Assembly: GCA_963707555.1 (NCBI GenBank)
Contig: CAVPQM010000016.1
Location: forward strand, 1-64,000
From: JAFAFN01 sp963707555
GTDB taxonomy: Bacteria > Actinomycetota > Acidimicrobiia > Acidimicrobiales > Microtrichaceae
Direction of reading: 5' to 3'
Length of the DNA stretch: 64,000 nt
Positions 11,969-20,714 of the stretch are shown piece by piece. Positions within the stretch are counted from its first letter, which is position 1. Each line of letters starts with the position of its first letter. The notes under the pieces were generated by a model that was not told the origin of the DNA, searched no databases, and worked only from the letters and a program-made list of their open reading frames with translations. The position numbers were made by a program, and so were the translations under genes.

Positions 11969-12418
11969 TCAGGCGATCGGGCTCGGTGACCCGACGCCGC
12001 GCAGCAAGAGCCCGTCGGACAGCGAGTCATCGGGCCGAAACACGGCGAGTCGCCCGACGATCGACCCGGGCGGGAGCTTGGCCGCCGCTCCGAGGTCGAA
12101 CGAGACCAACTCGTCGATGAACCCGGCCAGGTCGTCGGCCGGCATCGCCGCGGCCCAACCGGTGTCGAGCAGCGTCTGATGCAGCCGCGCCCGCCACTGC
12201 GCCTCGGTCAGGTCGGACGCGACCACCATCGCCGAGGTCGTGGACCGGTGACTCGTGAAGCCCCCGAACGCACGGCCGCAACCGCAACCCGGCATCCCTG
12301 GCCGTTCGCTGTCGCACACCATGCCGTAGCGGGCGACCAGTTCACCCTCCGGCACCCAGCAGAAGTCGTCAGGGCGGTCACCCTGGGACTGCGTCGTCGA
12401 GATCAGTACGTTCACCAT
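11969..12418 (-). CDS. Small conserved actinobacterial protein of unknown function (DUF7715-like)
   Basis: A 149-residue soluble protein. Features are an FCW motif near residue 20, a CDSERPG...CGCGRAFGG segment (residues ~42-57) with closely spaced cysteines, and an SHRSTTSAMV motif shortly after. The combination matches a widespread family of short actinobacterial hypotheticals; the family name is recalled, not checked. Start chosen at ATG 12418 because the upstream extension reads through the dispersed repeat at 12469-12483 and is not protein-like. The Cys/His pattern suggests metal binding. Its neighbour on the same strand is separated by a palindrome (12533-12554), so it is probably its own transcription unit. 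Confidence 0.6.
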   Translation of the reverse strand: MVNVLISTTQSQGDRPDDFCWVPEGELVARYGMVCDSERPGMPGCGCGRAFGGFTSHRSTTSAMVVASDLTEAQWRARLHQTLLDTGWAAAMPADDLAGFIDELVSFDLGAAAKLPPGSIVGRLAVFRPDDSLSDGLLLRGVGSPSPIA

Positions 12419-12468
12419 GCGTGCCAGGCTGCTTCGCTGCTGTGACAGCGAAGCGGTGGTCCCGTCGA

Positions 12469-12496
12469 ATTCGTCGCAACTCGGTTCTGGAGCACC
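12469..12496 (-). repeat. Isolated copy of the TCGTCGCAACTCGG repeat
   Basis: A 28-base stretch here, with core TCGTCGCAACTCGG followed by TTCTGGAGCACC, is identical to the copy at 23773-23800 eleven kilobases away. It sits about 50 nt upstream of the minus-strand gene at 11969-12418. See the arrays at 23092-23335 and 23773-23930. Confidence 0.75.
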
Positions 12497-12532
12497 CCCC
12501 AAGGTCCCGGCGGCGATGCGGACAACCCGCTG

Positions 12533-12554
12533 CCGCGCTTCCGCGGAAGCGCGG
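12533..12554 (-). terminator. Perfect 22-bp palindrome, likely terminator
   Basis: CCGCGCTTCCG and its exact reverse complement abut with no loop. It starts 9 nt beyond the stop codon of the minus-strand gene at 12563-14037, the place expected for a rho-independent-like stem. No U-tract is visible, which is common in very GC-rich genomes. Confidence 0.5.
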
Positions 12555-12562
12555 CCAACGAA

Positions 12563-14037
12563 TCAGCCGGCAGCGCCGCCGCCCTCGCTCCTCATCCGCT
12601 CGACCAGTGCCGCGACCGCGTCGGGATCGTCCAGGTCCACGTCCTCATCGATCGCCCGCATCGCCAGCCGCTTCGCCGGATCGCGCACCTCGTCCGACGC
12701 GACGAGCTCCATGAACTCCGGCGTCACGCGTTCGATCATCGACAACGTGAACTCGACATGCCGATCCTCCCACCCGGCCAACCGCTGCGCGGCGGGCACC
12801 AGGGCTGCGAGCTCCGCGGGCAACGACGCCAGCGCCTCGGGCGGCACCGGCACCTTCCGCGGCACGAAGTCGCACAGCAGGACCTCGAGCCGAGCCGGCG
12901 ACCACGCCACCGGCGACCGCCCCATCTCACGACTCATGAACCGCGTCACCAGACGCGCCGTGTCACGCAACCGCTCGGGCGTGAGCTCGTCGTCGAACAC
13001 CTCGGCCGAACCCTCGACGATCGACTCGACCACCGCGTCCAACTCCTCGTCGGTCGGCGGCTCCACCCCCGGCAGCCGAGAGGGCTCCGGCAACGACCGC
13101 ATCACCGACTCGAGCAGCGGCCGCAGCAGCGGGAAGTCCTCCTCGACCGGCGCCATCATCGTCATGTCGGTCCGCTGCAGCGCCTGCTGCAACCGGGCGT
13201 GTGCCTCGGCCGGCTCGAGCGGCGACGCCACCAGGCCCTGCGACGCGGCCTCGGCCTGCACCCCGTCGACGTCGGCGGAGACCAGGATGTCGCTCGCCAT
13301 GCCACCGAGGTTCGAGTCGATGAACGCCATGACCAGGTGCGCCTCGGCCGCGTCCGGGTACCGAGCGACCAGCCCGACGTGGTGCCCGTCGTCGGTCTCG
13401 TGGTCCAACAGGAACGCCTCCTCGACCACGGCCCGACCCACGGGAGCAGCGAAGGCGACCACCGACGGGTCCACCGCTTCGAGGTCCAACGCCGCCTTCG
13501 ACTGCGCCGCCGCATCCAGGAACGGCGCGATCGCGGCGAGCAGCTGCGCCCACTCCGGCTCAGCATCGACGATCCGACGCGACAACCCGCCGGCGAAGTC
13601 GTAGAAGAACTCCGCCTCGGAGGGCAGGTCGTCGTCGCCGGTGTCCCACGGCGTGTCGTCGCGCAGCTCGGCCTGGAACGCCCCGACGAGATCCGACGCC
13701 CACAGCTCCACCTGCAGCGGATCACCCAGGTCGAGCTCGCGGAAGCTCTCGACCATCGGCCCGAACGGGTCGCCTGCCGCCCGCTCGTCGGGAGCGTCGA
13801 ACCCGAGATCGAAGCCTTCCGGCATGCCGAGCCCGAGATCGAAGCCCGTGCCGGCGAACTGCTGATCGCCGGCCCCGCCAGCTCCGCCGGATCCGCCGGC
13901 CATCCCTCCGAGGCCGCCTCGCCGAGCGCCGCCCAGCCCGTCGGCTCGCCGGGTCGGTCGCCCGGTCGGGTGCCCTTCGCGGTCACTCGACCGCCCCCGG
14001 TGCGGCCCTTGTTCGGCGACTTCTTGCGCTTCGACAT
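12563..14037 (-). CDS. Hypothetical acidic protein (~490 aa), one frameshift
   Basis: The N-terminus is a short basic segment (MSKRKKSPNKGRTGG) directly behind a GGAGGG site. It is in a different frame from the rest; a shift near 13905, in a GGAGGG run, joins it to a Gly/Ala/Met-rich linker and then an ~410-residue acidic helical domain. The body contains an FFYDFAGGLSRR segment, a VGLVARYP strand typical of small alpha/beta domains, and a Pro-rich PSRLPGVEPPTDEE linker. It has no membrane segments or signal peptide. I do not recognise a family. The very basic N-terminus ahead of an acidic protein suggests nucleic-acid or ribosome contact, but that is only a guess. Confidence 0.55.
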
Positions 14038-14215
14038 CCCTCCAGCATCCCATCCGCTCCGCACGCGGCGAACTCCGGCGATCCATCGACACATCCGGTC
14101 GACGGATCACCGGAGATCGCCGGCGGCGACAGCCCTCAGACCGCCAGCGGCGACGACACCGCAAGGGGAGAGGGAGATCCACCGACAACCCGCTGCGACC
14201 CACAACGATGTGCGG

Positions 14216-15091
14216 GTGAGCGACGTGATCACCGGGAAGCGCCCGAAGGACGAGAACACCTCGTCGAGCCTCCGCCATTACGTGGCGAGGACGCAGGCCG
14301 CCCTCGACCTGATCGCGCTGCTCACCCTGTGGATCGTCGTGATCCCGGTCCGTCAGCTCGGCATGGGTGAGGAGCTGACCATCGGCGGGATCGTCATCCG
14401 CCTCACGGTCTCGTTCATCTACGGCGTCGACCTGTTGATCCGAGCGCGTCTCGCGCCCCGCCACCTGGAGTACGTGCGCACCCACCCGATCGCGTTGCTC
14501 GCCGTCGTCTTCCCGCCGATCCGCGTGATCTTCAGCCTGCGCCTCATCACGTCGCTGTTCCGCCGCGGCAACATCACCCGCTTCCTGATGGCCGCGGGCA
14601 TCCTGATGATCAACGGGGCGATCATCGTCTACTACTACGAGTACAACGCACCGAACGCGAACATCACGACGCCGTGGGTGTCGATCTGGTGGGCGATCGT
14701 GACCGTCGCGACGGTCGGCTACGGCGACAACTACCCGGTCACCGTCGCGGGCAGGGTCGTGGCGAGCTTCATCATGGCGATCGGCATCCTGACCCTCGCC
14801 GTGGTCACCGCGCAGGTCAGCTCGAGCTTCGTCGACCAGGGCCGGCGCCGGCAGCAGCCATCGGACGACTCACCCGATGAGAGCGCGGCCGAGCTGCCGC
14901 CCGAGCGGGACGACGTGCGGCTCGACGGCACCCACCTCCGCGAGCTGCACGAACGCCTCGCCCGCATCGAGGAGCACCTCGCCACGCTGGTCCGGTCCAG
15001 CGACGACGAGGCCGACGACGCCCTGGACAGCGACGCGGCCCGGAGCAGCGACGCCACCCGGACCGATGAGGACGGGAGCCCGTCGCACTGA
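14216..15091 (+). CDS. Six-TM voltage-gated-type potassium channel
   Basis: A 291-residue integral membrane protein. The pore is clear: VSIWWAIVTVATVGYGD is the pore helix plus the K+ selectivity filter TVGYGD (residues ~163-179). It is followed by an inner helix ending in VTAQVSSSFV. Four hydrophobic segments precede it, the last with regularly spaced Arg (RVIFSLRLITSLFRRG), like a voltage-sensor S4. The C-terminus is cytoplasmic, acidic and predicted coiled coil (LHERLARIEEHLATLV), which would assist tetramer assembly. Start chosen at GTG 14216; GTG 14210 is also in frame. It is divergent from the acidic hypothetical gene and convergent with the exporter, with a shared hairpin between the latter two. 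Confidence 0.85.
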   Translation: MSDVITGKRPKDENTSSSLRHYVARTQAALDLIALLTLWIVVIPVRQLGMGEELTIGGIVIRLTVSFIYGVDLLIRARLAPRHLEYVRTHPIALLAVVFPPIRVIFSLRLITSLFRRGNITRFLMAAGILMINGAIIVYYYEYNAPNANITTPWVSIWWAIVTVATVGYGDNYPVTVAGRVVASFIMAIGILTLAVVTAQVSSSFVDQGRRRQQPSDDSPDESAAELPPERDDVRLDGTHLRELHERLARIEEHLATLVRSSDDEADDALDSDAARSSDATRTDEDGSPSH

Positions 15092-15097
15092 TTCGAC

Positions 15098-15141
15098 ATC
15101 CGATCTCGTTTCGGGGTGATCGATTCGAAACGGAGTCGGAT
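15098..15141. terminator. Bidirectional hairpin between convergent genes
   Basis: A 16-base arm (15098-15113) pairs with 15126-15141 at 14 of 16 positions around a 12-nt loop. It lies between the stop of the potassium channel and the stop of the convergent exporter, and so can terminate both. Confidence 0.65.
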
Positions 15142-15164
15142 TTCCGGAGGGGGCGAGCAGCAGC

Positions 15165-16793
15165 TCAGGACGCCCCGGCCTCGGACGCGTAGCCGGCGAT
15201 CAGGCGCTGCTCCTCCTCGTGCTTCGGGAAGCAGAAGAACACCACCGCGGCGCCCAGCACGATCGCGATCGATCCCGCCAGGTACGCCCAGTGCTGCCCC
15301 TTCGTGAAGGCGTCACGCGCGGCGTCGGTGATCTGCGTCGCGTACTGCGGGTACTGCGAGGCGGTCGCCTCGGCGCTGGCGAACGAGCGCAGCAGCTGGT
15401 TCTCGGTCGACTCGGACACCGACGACGCCTGGGGTGACGCGGCGATCGTCGCGGCGAACGCCTTGGCGTAGCCGGCGGTGAGCAACGCACCGAGGATCGA
15501 CTGCATGATGGCGCCGCCCAGGTCGCGCTGCAGGTCCGCGGTGCCCGAGGCCATGCCCGCCCGCGACACCGGCACCGAACTGGTGAGCGACCGTGACGCC
15601 GGAGTGCCGGCGAACCCGACGCCGATGCCCACCAACGCATACGCGACGGCCACGTGCCAGTAGTGAGCGGTCTCGGTCCACAGGATGAGCATCGCGAGGA
15701 ACCCGAGCAGGCAGAACACGTAGCCGAGCAGCAGCGTGAAGCGGGCACCCTTCGCCTCGACGAGCTTCGCCGAGCGCGGCGCGACGATCACCATGCACAC
15801 CGCCGCGGCCAGGATCGACGAACCGGCTTCGAGCGCCGAGTAGCCCAACACGTTCTGCAGGTACTGCTGGCCGACGAACATGGCGCCCATCAGGGAACCG
15901 AACACGATGATGCCGCCGACCGCCGCGACCCAGAACGTCGGCCGCGCCGCGACGTGCAGGTCGTAGAGCGGCTCGGGTGCCCGCCGCTGGCGCAGCACGA
16001 ACAGCACCAGCACCACCAGCGCGACGCCGCCGAGCACCAACGCGGCGGTGCCCTTGCCGGGAGCCGGCGCGAAGTTGATCGCCAGCACGAGCCCGGCGAC
16101 GAACAGCACCGACAGCACGCCGCCGAGGTTGTCGACCGGCTTCGTCGTCTCGTTGACGTGGGCGGGCACGAGCCGGATCGCGAGCACCAGTGCGACGAGC
16201 GCGAGCGGCAGCGTCAGCACGAACACCGATCCCCACCAGAAGTGCCCGAGCAGCCAGCCCGAGGCGAGCGGGCCCATCGCGGACATCGCCCCGCCGAGCG
16301 CCGACCAGAGTGCGATCGACTTCGTGCGCTGCGGACCCGCCCACAGCGCCGTGATCAACGCGAGCGTCGTCGGGTACGCCATGCCTGCGGCCAGGCCGCC
16401 GAGCAGGCGGGCGAGCACCAGCACCTCGACCGACGGTGCCCAGGCGGCGAGCAGGCAGGCCGGGATCGACAGCCCCACACCCAACAGCAGCATCAGCTTG
16501 CGGCCGTAGCGGTCGCCGAGCGCGCCCAGGTACAGCACCGACGCAGCCAGGCCCAGCGAGTAGCCGATCGCGACCAGGTTCAGCTGGGTCTGCGACGCGT
16601 CGAACGCCTTGCCGATGTCGGGCAGGGCGACGTTCGCGACCGCCAGGTTCAGGTTGGCGACCGTCGCGACGAGGATCAGCGTCAGTAGCACCAGACCCGC
16701 TCGCTGCGGTGCGCGTGCCTCCTGCACGTCGCTCGGAGCTGCCGGATCGACCACTGCGTCCCTCCCTGCACGGCCACCGGTGGCCGCCGTCAC
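15165..16793 (-). CDS. DHA2-type (EmrB/QacA) drug:H+ antiporter, MFS
   Basis: A 542-residue major facilitator with about 14 hydrophobic segments, the length expected for the DHA2 group. Motif A is present after TM2 as LGALGDRYGRKLML, and motif C-like glycine-rich sequence occurs in TM5 (GPLASGWLLGHFWWGS). The acidic/polar N-terminal ~30 residues are cytoplasmic. A large extracytoplasmic loop rich in Ser/Ala (residues ~440-500) precedes the last helix. The GTG start at 16793 is five bases from a TAAGGT element, close to the leaderless pattern seen elsewhere here. Substrate cannot be told from sequence. A second exporter of the same family is at 20703-22277. Confidence 0.85.
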   Translation of the reverse strand: MTAATGGRAGRDAVVDPAAPSDVQEARAPQRAGLVLLTLILVATVANLNLAVANVALPDIGKAFDASQTQLNLVAIGYSLGLAASVLYLGALGDRYGRKLMLLLGVGLSIPACLLAAWAPSVEVLVLARLLGGLAAGMAYPTTLALITALWAGPQRTKSIALWSALGGAMSAMGPLASGWLLGHFWWGSVFVLTLPLALVALVLAIRLVPAHVNETTKPVDNLGGVLSVLFVAGLVLAINFAPAPGKGTAALVLGGVALVVLVLFVLRQRRAPEPLYDLHVAARPTFWVAAVGGIIVFGSLMGAMFVGQQYLQNVLGYSALEAGSSILAAAVCMVIVAPRSAKLVEAKGARFTLLLGYVFCLLGFLAMLILWTETAHYWHVAVAYALVGIGVGFAGTPASRSLTSSVPVSRAGMASGTADLQRDLGGAIMQSILGALLTAGYAKAFAATIAASPQASSVSESTENQLLRSFASAEATASQYPQYATQITDAARDAFTKGQHWAYLAGSIAIVLGAAVVFFCFPKHEEEQRLIAGYASEAGAS

Positions 16794-16843
16794 ACGTGAC
16801 CTTATCGATGGCGTTCCGCGCTTGGCGCGACCGCCGGGCTGGG

Positions 16844-16849
16844 TACGCT
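16844..16849 (+). promoter_or_regulatory. -10 element for leaderless hemolysin III-type gene
   Basis: TACGCT ends 6 nt before ATG 16856 and no ribosome-binding site is visible. This spacing would place the transcription start at the A of the start codon. Confidence 0.5.
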
Positions 16850-16855
16850 GACGCC

Positions 16856-17533
16856 ATGACGGCGCAGGACCTGGTCAACTCGATCATCGGGCCGCCAGGT
16901 CCGTACGGCCACCGTCCGACCTGGCGTGGTTGGCTGCACTTCGCCGCCTTCCTGATCGTGCTGCCCGCCGGGCTGTACCTGCTCGCCTCGGCCGAATCGG
17001 TCGCCGCCCGGGTCGCGGTCGCCATCTACTGGGCGAGCCTGGCCGGCCTGTTCGCCACCAGCGCGTCGTACCACCGCCTGGCCCGCACCCACCGGGCGGT
17101 GCTGTGGTTCCGGCGTGCCGACCACTCGATGATCTACCTGCTCATCGCGGGTACCTACACCCCGATCTGCCTGATCGCGCTGCCGGCCATCTGGGGCATC
17201 CCGATGCTCGTGGTGGCGTGGGTGACCGCCCTGGCCGGCGTCATCATGAAGATGGTCCGCCTGCGTCTCGAGGGCGGAAAGTCCGGCTCATGGCTCTACA
17301 TCGTGATGGGCTGGGGTGCGGTCATCACGCTCCCGGTGCTCGTCACCAATCTGAACGCCGTGCAGCTCGTGCTGCTCGGCGTGGGCGGTGTGCTGTACAC
17401 CGTCGGCGCAGTGGTGCTCGGCAAGAGGCGCCCCGACCCGGTGCCGGCCAAGTTCGGCTACCACGAGGTCTGGCACGGCTTCACGATCGCCGCGGGTGCC
17501 TGCCACTTCGCCCTGGTCGCCACTCTGATCTGA
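16856..17533 (+). CDS. Hemolysin III / PAQR-family membrane protein
   Basis: A 225-residue protein with seven hydrophobic segments. The family signatures are present: SASYHR after the second helix (residues ~63-68), RADHSMIYLLIAGTYTP (an acidic/His motif facing the membrane metal site), and YHEVWHGFTI near the C-terminus (residues ~200-209), supplying the two conserved histidines. These His and Asp residues form the putative zinc site of PAQR hydrolases. Bacterial members have been called hemolysin III, but the family more likely acts on lipids or on membrane energetics. Start fixed by the TACGCT promoter element immediately upstream. Confidence 0.85.
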   Translation: MTAQDLVNSIIGPPGPYGHRPTWRGWLHFAAFLIVLPAGLYLLASAESVAARVAVAIYWASLAGLFATSASYHRLARTHRAVLWFRRADHSMIYLLIAGTYTPICLIALPAIWGIPMLVVAWVTALAGVIMKMVRLRLEGGKSGSWLYIVMGWGAVITLPVLVTNLNAVQLVLLGVGGVLYTVGAVVLGKRRPDPVPAKFGYHEVWHGFTIAAGACHFALVATLI

Positions 17534-17614
17534 GCCGCCCCGCCGAGTCGAAAGGTGCTGTGAGGGCGCTGCTCCTGCCGCGATCTGACGGCACATTCCG
17601 GCGGCATCGGCCCC

Positions 17615-17655
17615 GTCAGATGAGGGCTCGTCAGATGAGATCGGCGTCAGATGGG
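17615..17655. repeat. Three-unit 15-16 bp tandem repeat (GTCAGATGAG core)
   Basis: GTCAGATGAG at 17615, again at 17630, and GTCAGATGGG at 17646. The last unit overlaps the 3' end of the YibE/F gene, whose final codons and stop lie within it. Confidence 0.6.
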
Positions 17656-18999
17656 ATCGGCCTTCGGGCCGAACGCGTCCCAACCGCCGCCCGGCGTGTC
17701 GGAATCACCAGGTGACGTCGGCGCGACCGGCGCTGCCACGCCGTGGCCGTGGTCGTGGCCGGCGTGGATCTCCTCCCGGCCGGTCAGCACCGCGGCGGCC
17801 AGCGCCGTGGTGATCGGCACCGCCACGATCAGGCCGATCGAGCCGACGAGCATCCGGACGACCTCGGTCGCGACGATCTCGCTGGTCACGATCCGCCCGG
17901 TCGAGCGTGCGCCCTGGCTGAAGAGCAGCACCAGCGGCAGCGACGCACCGGCGTAGGCGAGCATCAGCGTGTTGACCGTCGACGCCACGTGGTCGCGACC
18001 CACCCGCATCGCCTCGCGGTAGAGCTCGATCTTGCCGAAGCGAGGGTTCGCCCGCTTGAGGGCTGCGACCGCTGAGACCTGGGTGACGGTGACGTCGTCG
18101 AGCACGCCCAGGGCGCCGACGACGATGCCCGCGACGAGCAGTCCGCGCAGATCGAGCGCCGACGCGGTGACTCGCAGCGCCTGGGCGTCCTCGGACGCCA
18201 GACCCGACAGGCTCATCACGTCGGTCGCGACCAGGGCCATCAGCGTGATGAGCGCCAGCGACAGCAACGTGCCCGCGAGCGCGACGGTCGTGGCCGGATT
18301 GATGCCGTGGGCCAGGTAGAGCGCCAGGAACGCGATCGCCGCGCTCGCCACGAGCGCCACCATCACCGCCGACTCGTTGCGGATCAGCGCCGGCACCAGG
18401 AACACGATCAGGACCGCACCGCTGCCGACCAGTCCGGCGAGTGCCCGCACCCCCTGCCAGCGGCCCACCGCGATCACCGCCGCGACGAACAGGCCGAGCA
18501 GCCACCACATGGGCGCCGAGCGCTGCACGTCGCTGTAGCTGTAGCGGTACGGCGGGGGACTGGTCGGCACGTCGAGCAGCACGACCCGGTCGCCGACGTG
18601 CTGCTCGGGGATCCCGAAGTCGGTGTCGCGGATGAGGAACTCGCCGTCGTCGCCCGCGTCGGCGCCCGAGGTGATGCGCACGTCGACCCGTGCGCAGCCG
18701 GCGAGCGCGTCGGCCTCGACCGCGTCGCACTCGGTCCGCTCGACGCTGGTCACCGTCGCGTCGACATAGCTGCCCGGCTGGGCGACCACCTCCGGGGCGG
18801 GTCCGCGGGGCCAGAAGACCCCGAGGCCGATGATGCACAGCACGGCGACGACGAGCACCGCCCGGGTCAACCAGACCCGGATCAGCTCGTTCGGGTCGCG
18901 TCCGTCGATGCCGCCGTCGGGTTCGGCGCCGCCGCCGGGTTCGCCCCCACCGTCAGGGGTGGCGGTGGCTTCGTGGTGGTGGTCGTGGTCGTGGCTCAC
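17647..18999 (-). CDS. YibE/F-family integral membrane protein
   Basis: 450 residues. A His-rich cytoplasmic N-terminus (HDHDHHHE) precedes one TM helix (~45-65). An extracytoplasmic beta-rich domain (~70-160) follows, then seven or more TM helices carrying the YibE/F core: the segments LAHGINPATTVALAGTLLSL, LGVLDDVTVTQVSAV, and ANTLMLAYAGASLPLVLLF-like sequence. The C-terminal tail has another His cluster (HAGHDHGHG). The family is common near transporters and may move a small solute, but its function is unknown; the two His clusters suggest metal binding at both ends. GTG start at 18999 is the only start preceding the first His cluster. Confidence 0.8.
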   Translation of the reverse strand: MSHDHDHHHEATATPDGGGEPGGGAEPDGGIDGRDPNELIRVWLTRAVLVVAVLCIIGLGVFWPRGPAPEVVAQPGSYVDATVTSVERTECDAVEADALAGCARVDVRITSGADAGDDGEFLIRDTDFGIPEQHVGDRVVLLDVPTSPPPYRYSYSDVQRSAPMWWLLGLFVAAVIAVGRWQGVRALAGLVGSGAVLIVFLVPALIRNESAVMVALVASAAIAFLALYLAHGINPATTVALAGTLLSLALITLMALVATDVMSLSGLASEDAQALRVTASALDLRGLLVAGIVVGALGVLDDVTVTQVSAVAALKRANPRFGKIELYREAMRVGRDHVASTVNTLMLAYAGASLPLVLLFSQGARSTGRIVTSEIVATEVVRMLVGSIGLIVAVPITTALAAAVLTGREEIHAGHDHGHGVAAPVAPTSPGDSDTPGGGWDAFGPKADPI

Positions 19000-19024
19000 G
19001 ATGCTCTGCTCATGATGGCGCTGC

Positions 19025-19498
19025 TCACGATCGCATGAGCTCGACCCGGTTCCCGTCGGGGTCGGCCACGAAGACCAGGTCGACCCCGAGCGTCGCCCGG
19101 GTGCCCTCGAGCACCGTGCCGCCGTGCTCGACGAGTCGGGCGACGGACCCCTCGAGGTCCTTCGTCCGGAACGCGACGTGGGTCATGCCCAGCTGGTTGC
19201 GGTGCGCCGACGGCGCACCGAACGCGTCGGGACTCGAGTAGTGCAGCAGCTCGATCGCGAACCCGCCGGACCGGATGAACTGCGACACGACCTTCACCCC
19301 GCTGTCGACCTCGAGTGCACGGTCCAGGCCCGGCAGCATCGAGTCGTCGAGGTCGTAGCGCTCGTCGGCCCGGAAGCCGAGCCCGTCGCACCAGAACCGC
19401 AGGGCCCGGTCCATGTCGGACACGCACAGCCCGATGTGTGACACGCCGGCGACCGGCGGCGAGGACGCTGCGGCGCCCGCTTCGGTGGGGTCGTTCAT
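19025..19498 (-). CDS. VOC-superfamily (glyoxalase/dioxygenase fold) protein
   Basis: 157 residues with two beta-alpha-beta-beta-beta modules. The first opens with VSHIGLCVSDMDRALRFWCDGLGF, the classic VOC start with a metal-binding His. The second opens with MTHVAFRTKDLEGS, and the domain ends in VFVADPDGNRVELM, where the Glu completes the metal triad. These positions suggest a metal-dependent lyase, epimerase or ring-cleavage enzyme; the substrate is unclear. ATG 19498 is preferred over GTG 19504 because a TAGAAC element ends 8 nt upstream of it. Confidence 0.8.
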   Translation of the reverse strand: MNDPTEAGAAASSPPVAGVSHIGLCVSDMDRALRFWCDGLGFRADERYDLDDSMLPGLDRALEVDSGVKVVSQFIRSGGFAIELLHYSSPDAFGAPSAHRNQLGMTHVAFRTKDLEGSVARLVEHGGTVLEGTRATLGVDLVFVADPDGNRVELMRS

Positions 19499-19564
19499 GG
19501 CCACCGGTTCTACACGAGCCGGAGCAGCCCGCGAGTGTCGGCGGCGTGCGCTGGGCGAGCCGGG

Positions 19565-20629
19565 TCAGCCCGTGGTCGACGAGCGCGTTGCGCCGAGCAT
19601 CTGCGCGGCGAGCAGCTCGTAGGAGCGTGCCCGTGCGTCGGCGCTGTGCGCCATCGTGAGGATCATCACCTCGTCGACGGCGGCCTCGTCGGCCAGCACC
19701 CGCAGACGCGCGGCGACGTTCGAGGCCGAACCGATCGTGTGGCGTGCACGGTTCGCCAGCCGCTGCGCCTCTTCGGCGGGGGAGTACTCGTAGGCGAGCG
19801 CCTCCTCGAAGGTCGGCGACGGCCGGTCCCCGCCCTGTCCGATGTGCAGCCACGCCAGATCGAGGCTGGCGGCCAGGTGTTCGGCTTCGTCGTCGGTCTC
19901 GGCGGCGAGGGCCGACAGTCCGAGGATCGAGTACGGCTCGGCGAAGTACTCACTCGGGCGGAACTCGGCGCGGTAGTGGCGCAGCACCGAGGCCGCAGCT
20001 CCGGGGTTGATGTGCGAGGCGAACGCGAAGCCCAGCCCGAGCGCCGCGGCGAGCTGCGCCGAGTAGCCGCTCGATCCGAGCAGGAAGAGCTGCGGGGCGT
20101 CGCCGCCCCTGGGTGACGCGGTGACGCTGGCGAACGGGTGCGTCGGGTCGAGACCGTCGGTCAGGAAGCCGAGCAGGTCCTCGAGCTCCTCGGGGAAGTT
20201 CTCGGCTCGCAGGGCGGCGGGGGTGCGGCGCAGTGCGAGCGCGGTGCGGCCGTCGGTGCCCGGCGCTCGCCCGATGCCCAGGTCGATGCGGCCCGGGTGC
20301 ATCGCTTCGAGCAGTCGGAACGACTCGGCCACGTGCAGCGGTGCATGGTTCGGCAGCATCACCCCGCCGGAGCCGACCCGCAGCGTCGAGGTCGCCGCCG
20401 CGACGTGAGCGATCAGGATCGCCGGCACCGACGACGCGATCGTCTGCGTGTTGTGGTGCTCCGCGAGCCAGTAGCGCTCGTAGCCGAGGGCTTCGACCCG
20501 CCGGGCGAGCTCGACGGAGTCGGCCACCGCGCCGCCGGCCGAACCACCGGCCGGCACCGGACAGACATCGAGCACCGAGAGGCGCAGGGGCTGATGGGTG
20601 GCGGACCGTGCGGGGGAGGGAGTCGACAT
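19565..20629 (-). CDS. LLM-class flavin-dependent oxidoreductase (MsnO8-like)
   Basis: 354 residues with the luciferase-like TIM barrel. Diagnostic segments are LSVLDVCPVPAGGSAGGAV at the N-terminus, RYWLAEHHNTQTIASSVP (residues ~53-70), RVGSGGVMLPNHAPLHVAE and GRIDLGIGRAPGTD, and the GSSGYSAQLAA loop later. These are characteristic of the 'alternate canonical' group of F420- or FMN-dependent monooxygenases common in actinobacteria. Expected in the cytoplasm, oxidising an unknown small molecule. Start at ATG 20629, the first Met with no upstream family sequence. The adjacent exporter is on the same strand, so substrate detoxification followed by export is possible. Confidence 0.85.
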   Translation of the reverse strand: MSTPSPARSATHQPLRLSVLDVCPVPAGGSAGGAVADSVELARRVEALGYERYWLAEHHNTQTIASSVPAILIAHVAAATSTLRVGSGGVMLPNHAPLHVAESFRLLEAMHPGRIDLGIGRAPGTDGRTALALRRTPAALRAENFPEELEDLLGFLTDGLDPTHPFASVTASPRGGDAPQLFLLGSSGYSAQLAAALGLGFAFASHINPGAAASVLRHYRAEFRPSEYFAEPYSILGLSALAAETDDEAEHLAASLDLAWLHIGQGGDRPSPTFEEALAYEYSPAEEAQRLANRARHTIGSASNVAARLRVLADEAAVDEVMILTMAHSADARARSYELLAAQMLGATRSSTTG

Positions 20630-20669
20630 CACGGGTGCCAACGACGCGAGCGGGTGCGGTATTCCTGCC

Positions 20670-20714
20670 GTCCTACACCCGACCGCCCTACATCCGACCG
20701 TCCTACACCCGACC
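20670..20714. repeat. Three-unit 15-bp tandem repeat
   Basis: GTCCTACACCCGACC, GCCCTACATCCGACC and GTCCTACACCCGACC follow each other exactly (period 15). The last unit runs into the 3' end of the exporter gene, whose stop is at 20703. Confidence 0.7.

Noticed and set aside
12758..15091. A very long plus-strand reading opposite the 12563-14037 gene, in frame with the potassium channel
   Set aside because: The first ~490 codons are His/Arg/Gln/Pro-rich antisense of a GC-rich gene with no domain; only the part from ~14216 is channel-like.
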